Positions 16,793 to 25,485 of a stretch of DNA of 64,000 nucleotides are shown piece by piece (position 1 is the stretch's first letter; the number at the start of each line of letters is the position of its first letter). This DNA is from Rhizobium sp. CCGE531 (lineage in GTDB: Bacteria > Pseudomonadota > Alphaproteobacteria > Rhizobiales > Rhizobiaceae): contig NZ_CP032687.1 of the NCBI RefSeq assembly GCF_003627795.1, positions 496,001-560,000 of the forward strand, read 5' to 3'. Both the position numbers and the translations under genes were made by a program. The notes under the pieces are model-generated. The model saw only the letters and a program-made list of their open reading frames with translations, ran no database searches and was not told the DNA's origin.

Positions 16793-18037
16793 ATGGAAAT
16801 TCTGGACCTAATCGGTATTGGGATCGGACCCTTCAATCTTAGTCTTGCTGCACTGGCGCACCCGACGCGCCTGCGCACGATTTTTTTCGAAAAAGAATGC
16901 AGCTTCGTGTGGCATCCAGGACTGCTGCTGCCCAATAGTCGCCTGCAGGTATCTCCGCTGAAGGACTGCGTGACGCTTGCAGATCCCACTAGTCCATTTT
17001 CTTTCCTCAACTATCTTGCAATGCATGGACGACTTTACAATTTCCTGAACCGGCGCGACGCAAAGACGTCACGCAGTGAGTTCACACACTATTTCCAGTG
17101 GGTTGCACATCACTTGCCCAGCCTTCGGTTTGGCGAGGAAGTGACCGACATCGCCAAATTCGACAAGGGTTACCGCGTGACGACGACGCGAGATGACTAT
17201 CATGCCCGCGCGGTTGCGATCGGCGTCGGTGTCGTTCCGAACATCCCCGAATGCGCCAAACCTTGGCTGGGCGATAAGGTCTATCATGTGGCGAGCTATC
17301 TAGATCAGTCACCAATTGGTGTGGGTGAACGCGTAATGGTTGTTGGCGGCGGCCAGAGCGGTGCGGAGGTCGTCGAACACCTGTTGGGCAATCCTGATGT
17401 GCGTAAGATCATATGGGTGACGTCACGTGCGAACCTGTTCACGAGGGATGACAGCGCTTTCGTCAACATGTCGTACACGCCATCTTATAGCCAGCGCTTT
17501 CATTCGCTGCCACTTCAAGAACGTCGGGCTATCGTCGATGACGAATTACTCACCAGTGACGGCATTTCAGCCGAATTGTGCAACCGCATCTATGAAATTA
17601 GCTATCATCGTAGCGCGAGTGGCTATAGTGACGAGATCATTCAACTGCTGCCCGCACTCGTTATGAAGGAGTTGTCTCCTCATCCACATGGTTGGCAAGC
17701 GCTGTTGGCTCCCCGTGGCGCGCCTTTGCGAACAGTAGAAGCCGATCGTATCGTACTTGCCACCGGTTTTCAGCCTCGCTCGCTTCCGTTCATCGATCGC
17801 CTATTGGCTTCCGCCGTCATCGAAGATGACCTGCCGGTCGTAGATGAAGATTACGCCGTTCAATTCAAGGATAGTGCTCCAGGCCAGGTTTATCTGCAGA
17901 GCCGGACGCGCGTCCAAAACGGCTTGCAGAGTGTGAATTTGTCACTCGTAGCGTACCGAAATAGCCGCATCGTCAATAGACTGCTCGGGCGTGATCATTA
18001 TGCGAACGTCCCAGATCGGCAGATCTTCGGGGTCTAG
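16793..18037 (+). CDS. FAD/NADPH-dependent lysine or ornithine N-monooxygenase
   Basis: A 414-aa class B flavin N-hydroxylase of the IucD/PvdA/SidA family. Visible are the FAD motif GIGIGPFNLSLAAL at residues 8-21, FVWHPGLLLPNSRLQVSPLKD and LADPTSPFSFLNYL of the family core, the NADPH motif VMVVGGGQSGAEVVEHL, and ATGFQP near the C-terminus. These enzymes hydroxylate the side-chain amine of lysine or ornithine. No siderophore synthetase follows; instead a cupin and a MetRS-like gene do, so a role in supplying N-hydroxy-amino acid for N-N bond formation is more likely than siderophore synthesis. Start at 16793 with AGGAAAGA ahead. Confidence 0.93.
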   Translation: MEILDLIGIGIGPFNLSLAALAHPTRLRTIFFEKECSFVWHPGLLLPNSRLQVSPLKDCVTLADPTSPFSFLNYLAMHGRLYNFLNRRDAKTSRSEFTHYFQWVAHHLPSLRFGEEVTDIAKFDKGYRVTTTRDDYHARAVAIGVGVVPNIPECAKPWLGDKVYHVASYLDQSPIGVGERVMVVGGGQSGAEVVEHLLGNPDVRKIIWVTSRANLFTRDDSAFVNMSYTPSYSQRFHSLPLQERRAIVDDELLTSDGISAELCNRIYEISYHRSASGYSDEIIQLLPALVMKELSPHPHGWQALLAPRGAPLRTVEADRIVLATGFQPRSLPFIDRLLASAVIEDDLPVVDEDYAVQFKDSAPGQVYLQSRTRVQNGLQSVNLSLVAYRNSRIVNRLLGRDHYANVPDRQIFGV

Positions 18038-18211
18038 AATGGCAACATGCAAGAACAAAAGGATCGATAATTCTCCGCAAAAGCAATGCAGCTCGCCAAA
18101 CAGCACCGTGCACAAGGACAAACGGGCGACATTTCCATGAACCGGCAAACTGCCTTCTCAACCGGGGCAGCTTTTTCAGGCAGATCAATTCTGATGAGGA
18201 GAGACTTACCC

Positions 18212-18991
18212 ATGTTAACCGAAGCACAAAAAGCAACATGGCATAAAACTGGATACCTCAAGTTAGAGGAATTTTTCGACCAGGAAAGTCGTGACCGTCT
18301 CTCAACTCTTGTCGAAGATATTTCGTGCTGGGAGATAAGCGACGACAAATGGTTGATGTGGTTCGAAAAAACGACGGACAACAAAAAAATAATTTCCAAG
18401 GTCGAGAACTTCCTCGAATTCAATGCCCCTCTGCGTGACCTGATCCTGGCTGACCACCGTATCGAGTCAATCGTCGAGTCCTTGTTGGAGGAAGATGCCC
18501 GGATGCTCAAAGAGCTGCTGATCTTCAAATATCCCGATAGTGGCGGCTATCGCCCGCATCAGGACATCTACCATGTCCCTCATAAGCTGCCAGACCGGAT
18601 GGTCCATGCAATTGTTGCAATCGGCATCGACGATTCCGGCCCAGACAATGGAGGGCTTTTCTTCAGCCCCGCCAATCACAAGAAGGGTGTATTTCCGATG
18701 GATGCCGGCGGTGTGATTTACCCCGACATCGTCGAAACGTTCGCCTGGGAGCCGGTGTCATGGAAGGCCGGCGACATCTTTATCTTTGACGATTATGCGC
18801 CGCATTATTCGAAACCTAATAAAAGTGAAAATTCCCGGAGGGTAATTTACTTGGTGTTCCAGCGCGCTTCCACCGGGGGCCCAACGCGGGCCGAGTACAA
18901 CAAACTCAAGCGCGCCTACAATCCTCCCGAGGGCAAGGTCTCCAACATCGATGAACTCAAGCCGCCGAACGGCATTTTCTATCGCGAGTGA
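18212..18991 (+). CDS. PhyH-type Fe(II)/2-oxoglutarate dioxygenase
   Basis: A 259-aa phytanoyl-CoA-dioxygenase-like enzyme. The iron ligands are H116 and D118 (YRPHQDIYH) and H198 (DYAPHYS), and R210 (SRRVIYLVF) fits the 2-oxoglutarate anchor. The start at 18212 has AGGAGA 10 bp ahead; the frame stays open for 42 more codons upstream. It lies inside the operon, 21 bp before the cupin gene. Members hydroxylate, desaturate or halogenate small molecules and amino acids, so it may tailor the hydroxylated amino acid or the hydrazine product. I know of no fixed role for PhyH enzymes in described hydrazine pathways. Codon use is AT-richer than in the transfer genes. Confidence 0.88.
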   Translation: MLTEAQKATWHKTGYLKLEEFFDQESRDRLSTLVEDISCWEISDDKWLMWFEKTTDNKKIISKVENFLEFNAPLRDLILADHRIESIVESLLEEDARMLKELLIFKYPDSGGYRPHQDIYHVPHKLPDRMVHAIVAIGIDDSGPDNGGLFFSPANHKKGVFPMDAGGVIYPDIVETFAWEPVSWKAGDIFIFDDYAPHYSKPNKSENSRRVIYLVFQRASTGGPTRAEYNKLKRAYNPPEGKVSNIDELKPPNGIFYRE

Positions 18992-19012
18992 AGCACCGCG
19001 TGGGAGGCAAAC

Positions 19013-19342
19013 ATGTATACGAAACAGATCGACGGCTCAATCATGCGCCCGGAGTTTGGCGTTCTGGTGTGCCGATTGCTTGAACATCTGCCGCAGACGG
19101 TCGCAACGGGCTTCGGGACTTCGATTGTGGAGGTGGTGGCGAACGGTGCAGTCGATCTTCATTCGCACCCAGAGCACGAACTTTGGGTACTGATCTCGGG
19201 CAGTGGCGTGTTCGAAGCCGACGGCGAAACCACGGCGGTCGGCGAGAACACGTTGCTCTACATAAGGCCACACCAAACGCACGCGATCAAAAATAGCGAC
19301 CCTGAAACCAGTCTGAAGTTCTTTTCGATATGGTGGGATTGA
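19013..19342 (+). CDS. Stand-alone cupin, predicted N-N-bond-forming half of a split hydrazine synthetase
   Basis: A 109-aa single-domain cupin. The first motif DLHSHPEHELWVL gives metal ligands H50, H52 and E56, and the second motif RPHQTHAI gives H90 (and H87). GGAGG lies six bases before the ATG. One base separates its stop from the start of the MetRS-like gene, so the two are almost fused. In the described hydrazine synthetases (Spb40 of s56-p1, Tri28 of triacsin) a cupin and a MetRS-like domain share one chain; the cupin part rearranges the aminoacyl ester of an N-hydroxy-amino acid into the hydrazine. This protein fits that role as a separate subunit. Confidence 0.85.
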   Translation: MYTKQIDGSIMRPEFGVLVCRLLEHLPQTVATGFGTSIVEVVANGAVDLHSHPEHELWVLISGSGVFEADGETTAVGENTLLYIRPHQTHAIKNSDPETSLKFFSIWWD

Positions 19343-19343
19343 A

Positions 19344-20933
19344 TTGAGCGTAAAGCAAAAAACTTACTTTGCCTGCTCGGCGCCCCCATGCCCGAATGGA
19401 AAGCTGCACCTTGGGCATATTGGAGGGGTGTACCTGCTAACAGACGTGTTCATACGCTTTCAGCGAATGGTAGGGAATGCGGCCTATCACGTAACAGGTG
19501 CTGATGAACATGGCACTTATACGCTGTTGAAAGCCCGCAAGCTTGGCAGGCCAGTTGATGACGTTGCACAAATGCACATTGATGAAATCCTGCGTTGTCT
19601 GCGGGTAGTAGATATTGAGCCGGACGTATTTGTCAGGACTTCAAGCGAAGACCACAAAGAGCGAAGTCTCGCAATCTACGACCAACTAAGAGCCTTAGGC
19701 TACATCGAGCTGCGGGACGCAGAGCAATTGTATTGCGAAACGTGCGGAGAGTTCGCAGCAGACTCACTTGCGATCGGGCGGTGCCCGGCTTGCAATGCGG
19801 AAACAGATAGTAACCTTTGCGAAGATTGCGGCCTCGCGCTGCAGCACAATCTACTACGCAATCCCATCCACACCGTATGCGGATGCAGCCTTGTTTTACG
19901 ACCGATCCGCCAGGCCCATTTTGACCTCAAGAAATTTGCTCCCGCACTTGATGACGCCATTGAGGCCAGCAGATGGCCGGAGACCATAAAATGCAAAGAA
20001 CGCGACTGGTTACGGACAAAATTGCGGTCATTGCCAATGTCGCGGCATTTCGATCGTGGTGTGACGTTGAGCTCCCCGGCAGATGTGGCAGGTCAAACTC
20101 TGCTGACGTGGTTTGAAGGATTGTGGTGCTACGAGACAGGAATCGAACGCATCTGCAAGCAAAGTGGTGCAGATCTTGACGACACTTTGCGTGACCCGAA
20201 TACGAAACTCGTATTCTTCATGGGCCAGGATAACCGATTTTATTATACGATCGGCGTCACTGCTGGTTTGTTCGCACGTGGTTACGCGATCCCACACAAT
20301 CATGCGATCCAGGACTTTTATAAACTCGAAAGCGCAAAATTTTCTACTGGCCGCGATCATGCTTTGTGGGCTGACGAGGTGGCGGCAGACATCGACACGA
20401 ACGTGCTGCGCTATTATTTGGCCAGCATTGCAAAGCCATTTGGCAGAAACGACAACGATTTTCTGATCGAGGGGCTGGTTCAGGCGGAGGTGCGCATTCA
20501 TGCTTTCGAAACCGTTTTGCGCCGACACGCTGGATGTAACGAGACGCTGAGGGTCGACAAACTCACGCGCGAGCAGATCCACAATGCTAAACGGTATTGC
20601 GAAGCCATGGAGGACACGCGCGTTTGGGATGCTCTAAATGCGTTGAACGCTTTTTTCGACGCTGCGAGTTTTTCAAAGACAGGTACCTTGGTCAGCGCAA
20701 CGGAAATTTCGGTATTCCTGAGCCTTCTTTATCCGGTGACCCCGACACTTGCGGCTCGCTATGGTGCTTGCTTTTTCGGACTCGGATGGCGACCCCGGCT
20801 CTATGACGAAGCTATTCAGCCAAGTGCAGGCTCACGTGAAGCGATTGATTTCACCCGATTTGCCCGCCCGATTCCGGCCGCCTTTATAGCAGCCTACCAA
20901 AAACGATTTAGGCAACCACAGACGAAGGCGTGA
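19344..20933 (+). CDS. Methionyl-tRNA-synthetase-like protein, predicted amino-acid-activating half of a hydrazine synthetase
   Basis: A 529-aa paralogue of MetRS without a house-keeping context. The HIGH motif is HLGHIGG (residues 22-28), followed by VTGADEHGTYTLL. A zinc knuckle insert has cysteines at 131/134, 147/150 and 159/162. Where MetRS has KMSKS this protein reads KFSTG (332-336), so the second ATP motif has changed. The C-terminal helical part is shorter than a full anticodon-binding domain. It starts with TTG one base after the cupin stop, so the two products should be made in equal amounts. Predicted role: activation of an amino acid (glycine in known cases) and its transfer to the hydroxylamine oxygen. 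Confidence 0.87.
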   Translation: MSVKQKTYFACSAPPCPNGKLHLGHIGGVYLLTDVFIRFQRMVGNAAYHVTGADEHGTYTLLKARKLGRPVDDVAQMHIDEILRCLRVVDIEPDVFVRTSSEDHKERSLAIYDQLRALGYIELRDAEQLYCETCGEFAADSLAIGRCPACNAETDSNLCEDCGLALQHNLLRNPIHTVCGCSLVLRPIRQAHFDLKKFAPALDDAIEASRWPETIKCKERDWLRTKLRSLPMSRHFDRGVTLSSPADVAGQTLLTWFEGLWCYETGIERICKQSGADLDDTLRDPNTKLVFFMGQDNRFYYTIGVTAGLFARGYAIPHNHAIQDFYKLESAKFSTGRDHALWADEVAADIDTNVLRYYLASIAKPFGRNDNDFLIEGLVQAEVRIHAFETVLRRHAGCNETLRVDKLTREQIHNAKRYCEAMEDTRVWDALNALNAFFDAASFSKTGTLVSATEISVFLSLLYPVTPTLAARYGACFFGLGWRPRLYDEAIQPSAGSREAIDFTRFARPIPAAFIAAYQKRFRQPQTKA

Positions 20934-21073
20934 CTTCCTGCCTACCGCAGCGAGATCTGCACGGCTTTAAACATAGTCGGTTGTTCATTGACGATGTCAA
21001 AACCACGAATGCTTTTGTCCGCTTCACACTGTTGCGCGTTCCGGCGAACGGTTTTGATACGCAGGTGGAGACT

Positions 21074-22534
21074 TCAATTGTTTAGCGTCGATCGGATTGG
21101 CGTCCTTCGCGTTCCTATGGAGCGAATCTGCCTTATTCGCTGCATAATCCTTTCCGCCTGATCAACAATTTCGGGCACCGAGGTAAGTTCACCGAACGTC
21201 CCCCGGGCCAATGGGCCGGCAATGAACAGGTCATCGACGGGTGTCCCGTCCCGTGCTAAGGCGCGATTCTCGCGATCGCATTTGATGCCGAGACCATGCG
21301 GATCCTTTGTGATCAAAGCGGCGCGCTCGAGGTCCAACAAACAGGCCTGGCTGCCGATTACATTCTCATGATCGGGGCCGGTTGCGAGAATCAGCCACTG
21401 TGCGCGGTCCTTCTCTATATTGCCATGCGGCGTAGTTGCGACGTCGACTAAAATGTCTCGGCTGCCGCATTCGGCGGAAACTATTCTTCCCGCACGAATG
21501 TGGAGGCGACCAGCTGCTGTCTCGCGGGCGACGAGTTCCTTGATTTGAGGTGGCATCCGGAAGCGGTGGATGTCGTACCATCTACGAAGATGGCGCAAGA
21601 AACACCGTTGCTCCTCGAGCGGCAGCGCCTGCCATATTGCCTGCCCCTGATGCCGCAGCGCATCGAAAACGATCTGCCAGGGCAATCTTTTTTCCGTTAC
21701 GTCGCTGATAGCCAATCGAACCTGTCGCAGAAGGCAAAGCGCCGTCTTAGGAACGCGTTTTAGCAAGTCATCACCGTCTAGCGTGAAGCTGCCCGTCGCG
21801 TGGGGCCGCGGCAGACGTCCTGAACGCGACAATAAAGTGATCTCTCCACTATGACCGCGAGCGCGCAAGGTTGCTAGCACGTCAAGTGCGGTCAATCCGG
21901 CACCGATGATCCATATATTGTCCCTTTGCTGGATCTTTTGAAAAGCGCCAGAGGTAGAGGGATTTGAGACAAAACGTGGATGAAATTGCAGCGCAGAAGC
22001 AAATTGTGCTGGCGTCCTTGGTGGCGGATGACCGGTAGCAACAACGACGATGTCGGCGTGAAGGATCGTCCCGGCATTTCCTTCGATTCGCCAGCGGCCA
22101 TTCTGTCGATGAATGCGCTCGACACGCTCGCACGCATGTATGATGCTGCCATTTTCGAGAAGCGGCCGCATCTCATTGTCCATGAAGTCCGCAAAATCAC
22201 CTCTCCGTGCATAGATTGCTCCCTCTGTTCCAGCCTCCGGATCTCGCCCAGCACGACCGGTTTCACAAAACCAGCGGGCGAACCTCTGCGGGTCTCCGGG
22301 TATTGCCCGCATCCGGTGGGCGGCAACGTTTAAGCGAAGTGACGGATCATTTGTGTCGTAGGCAACGCCGGCACCAAGGCGCGACCTTGGCTCGAAGACC
22401 ACAATCTCATCAGGCTCGAACAGGCCTGAGAGTGCGAGCAAGCGACTTATCGTCGCCCCACTGAACCCGCCTCCGACAATGGCCACCCGGCTCACGGTAG
22501 TCAACGAAGGCGACGGTTCTTGTGAGGACTGCAT
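21074..22534 (-). CDS. FAD/NAD(P)-binding protein of the COG4529 (YdhS-like) family
   Basis: A flavoprotein of about 486 aa. RVAIVGGGFSGATISRLL is the N-terminal FAD motif, VVFEPRSRLGAGVAY is the COG4529 hallmark, and IWIIGAGLTALDVLATL is a second dinucleotide-binding motif. The C-terminal FIAGPLARGTFGELTSVPEI is typical of the family. The start is uncertain: ATG at 22534 is used here, and an upstream ATG at 22588 is possible. It converges on the MetRS-like gene. Family members are poorly understood NAD(P)H-dependent oxidoreductases or monooxygenase-like proteins, so a part in the hydrazine pathway is possible but not shown. Confidence 0.85.
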   Translation of the reverse strand: MQSSQEPSPSLTTVSRVAIVGGGFSGATISRLLALSGLFEPDEIVVFEPRSRLGAGVAYDTNDPSLRLNVAAHRMRAIPGDPQRFARWFCETGRAGRDPEAGTEGAIYARRGDFADFMDNEMRPLLENGSIIHACERVERIHRQNGRWRIEGNAGTILHADIVVVATGHPPPRTPAQFASALQFHPRFVSNPSTSGAFQKIQQRDNIWIIGAGLTALDVLATLRARGHSGEITLLSRSGRLPRPHATGSFTLDGDDLLKRVPKTALCLLRQVRLAISDVTEKRLPWQIVFDALRHQGQAIWQALPLEEQRCFLRHLRRWYDIHRFRMPPQIKELVARETAAGRLHIRAGRIVSAECGSRDILVDVATTPHGNIEKDRAQWLILATGPDHENVIGSQACLLDLERAALITKDPHGLGIKCDRENRALARDGTPVDDLFIAGPLARGTFGELTSVPEIVDQAERIMQRIRQIRSIGTRRTPIRSTLNN

Positions 22535-22805
22535 TGGTTTCAATAAACCTAACTCCCTTCGGCTAACAGTGGCTGAAACAATGCACACTTATTTTATAGA
22601 TTCAATCCATAAATATGTTGTCCCGGGTCCGGCATTTACCTCGAGCGCCGTGAGCACAATCTTGGGGTCGAGACTTAATTGGGTTCACAATGAGATCGCC
22701 ACGGCGAGACAGACGCCCGATAGGGAGATGTCCGCTGTCGTGGCGATGCGTTGGAGATCCTTGAGCCGCGCTCTACCGCCTGACGAGAGCTGACACGGAA
22801 GAGAA

Positions 22806-23102
22806 TCAAGCGGCAAAGTTGCGGCTGTATCGAAAGCTCTCCATCAGCGGGGCAAAGGCTTCAACGGCGAAAGCGGTCAAAACGCGGCCAATCCCAGGGG
22901 TGGTCCGCACGCGTCGCGCCGTATCGGCTTCCGCTACCAGCGCCTTGATCTTCCGGCTGGGATTGATGCGGATCCTCTTCTCGGCAATCTGCTCCACCAA
23001 ATCACGGCACTCCTCGCGCTCAAATCGGGCAACACGGTTCAGTGCATTCAGGATATCTTTAATCCCGTTGAGCTGACGATTTCCTTGTGAAACAATATCC
23101 GC
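22806..23102 (-). mobile_element. Remnant of an IS110-family transposase
   Basis: A minus-strand frame of about 98 codons ends with TTPGIGRVLTAFAVEAF and ESFRYSRNFAA, which is the helix-hairpin-helix part (TxPGIG...F.SGRxFAAWLG) of IS110/IS116/IS902 transposases. It stops at the FAA position, before the conserved catalytic C-terminal end, and no N-terminal DEDD domain is present. No terminal repeats were found, as expected for this family. A dead fragment. Confidence 0.7.
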
Positions 23103-23105
23103 ATA

Positions 23106-23546
23106 CTAGATGCAGTGGACGACATCGCGCGCCACCATTTCCTCATAGGCAGGAAGCAGGGCGGCAAGCGCAGCCCTCTCAATAGCCGAGTTCACCGGCC
23201 ACCAAACGGTATAGCGCCTTTCTACCTTAGCGCTTGGCGCGTAGACCCCTAGGATCCCTTCTGCATGCTTAACCAAATGGACACCGCTCACCCTCAATCC
23301 AAGGTCAGGCAACCATATGTCACCCACGGCTAGGATTTCATAGCTGTGGCTACCATTGTCTCTCCATTTTCGAATGTACAAAACTTCAGCTTTCATACCG
23401 GCTATTCCATCTGCGACAATGCAGGATCGCTGCGGGCAATGTGCGTGCTTGTTTTCTGAAACTCCCATACGGACAGCCTTCATTTCGCGGATTTGACATG
23501 CTGTTCGCCATCCGTCATCGGCTTTCACAGCAGCTCGCGCTGACAT
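23106..23546 (-). CDS. Hypothetical protein
   Basis: An open frame of 146 codons that I do not recognise. A shorter form starting at 23396 (MKAEVLYIRKWRDNG, 96 aa) looks more protein-like, with a mixed beta-type pattern (EILAVGDIWLPDLGLRVSGVHLV) and a C-terminal helix (AIERAALAALLPAYEEMVARDVV). It lies directly upstream of the IS110 remnant on the same strand. It may itself be a leftover of a plasmid gene. Confidence 0.4.
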   Translation of the reverse strand: MSARAAVKADDGWRTACQIREMKAVRMGVSENKHAHCPQRSCIVADGIAGMKAEVLYIRKWRDNGSHSYEILAVGDIWLPDLGLRVSGVHLVKHAEGILGVYAPSAKVERRYTVWWPVNSAIERAALAALLPAYEEMVARDVVHCI

Positions 23547-23825
23547 TCATCTCGCCACGGCCGAAAACTTGGATCCTGTTCTGACTTCCACGAGAGCGGA
23601 CCGCGACGAACTTGTCGACGTTGAGGTTTGCACTGCCGCCCGTCGGCCATGCATGGCTAACTCGTCGGATGGGCCGCCAGACATTAGCGAGAATAGCGGC
23701 AGGATCTCCGCGCAGGGATAAGGGGTTCACCCGTGGTCCCCACGCAATTCGGGTCGCTTTGTGCCCACTCGTTCGAGCTTATTGTAGGATCCCGTTGAGG
23801 TCTCACCGCAGCTGCGAAGCCCCAC

Positions 23826-24464
23826 TCATATCCGTTTGAACTTGGCATCAAGGCTCCACGCTCCCGGACCGGCCAAGACCAGGTAGAGGAACACGAAGCA
23901 AAACAGGATCGCTGCATCGCCGCCGTTAAGCACGGGAAAAATGCTGTGGCCTGGTAAATGTATGATCCAATAGGCGACGGCCATTTGACCTGACAAAAGA
24001 AAGGCTACCGGTCTCGTCAGGACGCCAACAAGAATAGCCAGGCCGCCGATCACCTCCAGAAGACCCGCAGTCAACATGAAGGGTGACAAACCACCCAAAC
24101 CTCCTGTTCCGACGAGGCCGCCTGAAGGGAAGCTAAATAGCTTCATGGTGCCATGTTCGATGAATAGTAGCGCGGTAACGATCCTCAGCACGGCAAGTGC
24201 CGTCTGCGCGTATTTCGAAACATCCTTCAAAGCAGTCTCCAGTTTTCCGTTTGTCTCGTCGAAAAGGCCTAATCGACTGGAATTCGCATTAGATTCCGCC
24301 GTGGCCGTTAACACGGACCAGGGCGGATCATTCCTCGCAAATATCGTGCCATAGGAACTGCCCGGAAGCGTACGATGGTTACCGTGCAGGAGGGATAGGG
24401 ATTCTGGGTGCGAAATCGTGGCAAACGATTCTGAAGCTTCACAGGAGCGGCTGACGCGCCCCAC
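23826..24464 (-). CDS. DoxX family membrane protein
   Basis: A DoxX/TQO-subunit-like membrane protein. The core from about residue 85 onward has four hydrophobic helices: LRIVTALLFIEHGTMKLF, FMLTAGLLEVIGGLAILVGVLTR, PVAFLLSGQMAVAYW and DAAILFCFVFLYLVLAGPG. The family is linked to quinone-type redox reactions or detoxification in the membrane, but individual roles are unclear. The first 70 or so residues look unlike the family, and no internal ATG lies before the core, so the true start is probably a GTG or TTG within 24240-24320. It stands alone. Confidence 0.8.
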   Translation of the reverse strand: MGRVSRSCEASESFATISHPESLSLLHGNHRTLPGSSYGTIFARNDPPWSVLTATAESNANSSRLGLFDETNGKLETALKDVSKYAQTALAVLRIVTALLFIEHGTMKLFSFPSGGLVGTGGLGGLSPFMLTAGLLEVIGGLAILVGVLTRPVAFLLSGQMAVAYWIIHLPGHSIFPVLNGGDAAILFCFVFLYLVLAGPGAWSLDAKFKRI

Positions 24465-24606
24465 CTTTCAAATAGCACTGACACACTATTCATGCAGGAC
24501 GGCTTGAAGGTCACTGCTTCTTTCTTCTTAATTCAGCCGCGCGACGATTGTAGAAGGCAAGGATTGCCCGTCTGACGATTCTGAAGGTTTTAAGGTAACA
24601 ACATTC

Positions 24607-25485
24607 ATGCATGATGCTGTCGTTATTCGTTCCGGTATTTCACAGGCAGTTGTCAACCGAAAAGGAGCAGAGCTAGTTGGGTGGCGGGTCGGTGCAAACG
24701 ACCTCCTTTGGTCCCGGCGCCCTCCAGGTTGGAACCAAGCTTGTCCCCTGATGTTTCCTTCATGCGGATGGAGTGAGGCTTCGCTTGTCGAAATAAAAGG
24801 GCAACTTTATCCGATGCCCGTTCACGGCTTCATCAGCATGCAGGAATTTGACGTGGTTTCCATCTCCAAAAGCGAGGTGACATTAGAAACATCTGACGAT
24901 GAATTCACGAAAACGATGTTTCCATTTTGTTTTATTTTCAGGATTACGTATAAAATTTCAGATAGTGAGCTGAACGTCGATATTTCCGTAAAAAACAGCT
25001 CCCGTAGTGAACTCCTCCCTTATGCGATCGGAATACATCCGGGATTTAGATGGCCCTTACTGTCTGCCCGGAAAGATACCTGGCGGCTGGAATTCGAGAA
25101 ATTGGAATCCCCTCTCGTCCCATGCATATCTTCCGAAGGTCTAATTCGAAGTATTCAACGGAAAATTTCATTTCACGGGCGGTACCTTCATCTAAATGAG
25201 AGCCTTTTCCAAAATGAAGCCCTTTGTTTTTTGAATGCAAACAGTAAACGTCTGTCGCTGGTTGGGGAAAAGGCCTCCATTACAATTGAGGCGCCAAATG
25301 CACGTCACTGGGTCGTATGGTCTCTTCCACAGCAAGACTTCCTCGCGTTAGAACCATGTACAGGTCATGGTGACATGGAGGGTAGACGCATTCCATTCGA
25401 AGAGCGGGATTATAATGTCAACCTCGCCCCAGGAGAGGAGCAAATATTTCGAGTACGATTTGAGTTTGCGCAGCACGAAGATTAG
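24607..25485 (+). CDS. Aldose 1-epimerase-like protein (LacX type)
   Basis: A 292-aa protein of the galactose mutarotase fold. PLMFPSCGWSEASL, MPVHGFISMQEF, GIHPGFRWPL and the late ALEPCTGHGD give the LacX-type aldose epimerase pattern with its active-site histidines (VHGF and GIHPGF) and the acidic residue after ALEP. It would interconvert alpha and beta sugar anomers. The codons are AT-richer than in most of the window (for example TTTTGTTTTATTTTC), which suggests recent gain. No sugar genes lie nearby. The start is the ATG at 24607; the closest purine-rich stretch is AAGGTAACA. Confidence 0.85.
   Translation: MHDAVVIRSGISQAVVNRKGAELVGWRVGANDLLWSRRPPGWNQACPLMFPSCGWSEASLVEIKGQLYPMPVHGFISMQEFDVVSISKSEVTLETSDDEFTKTMFPFCFIFRITYKISDSELNVDISVKNSSRSELLPYAIGIHPGFRWPLLSARKDTWRLEFEKLESPLVPCISSEGLIRSIQRKISFHGRYLHLNESLFQNEALCFLNANSKRLSLVGEKASITIEAPNARHWVVWSLPQQDFLALEPCTGHGDMEGRRIPFEERDYNVNLAPGEEQIFRVRFEFAQHED

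Noticed and set aside
16793..18037. N-hydroxylase as a siderophore gene
   Set aside because: No IucA/IucC-type synthetase, acetyltransferase, NRPS or receptor lies nearby; the cupin and MetRS-like genes explain it better.
18039..18140. 33-codon frame between the N-hydroxylase and PhyH genes (starts MATCKNKRID)
   Set aside because: No ribosome binding site of its own, no leader-core pattern of a peptide natural product, and the composition is ordinary. It could be looked at again if homologous operons keep it.
19344..20933. MetRS-like gene as a house-keeping or antibiotic-resistant MetRS
   Set aside because: The KMSKS motif is changed, the anticodon-binding part is reduced, and the gene is coupled to a cupin inside a biosynthetic operon.
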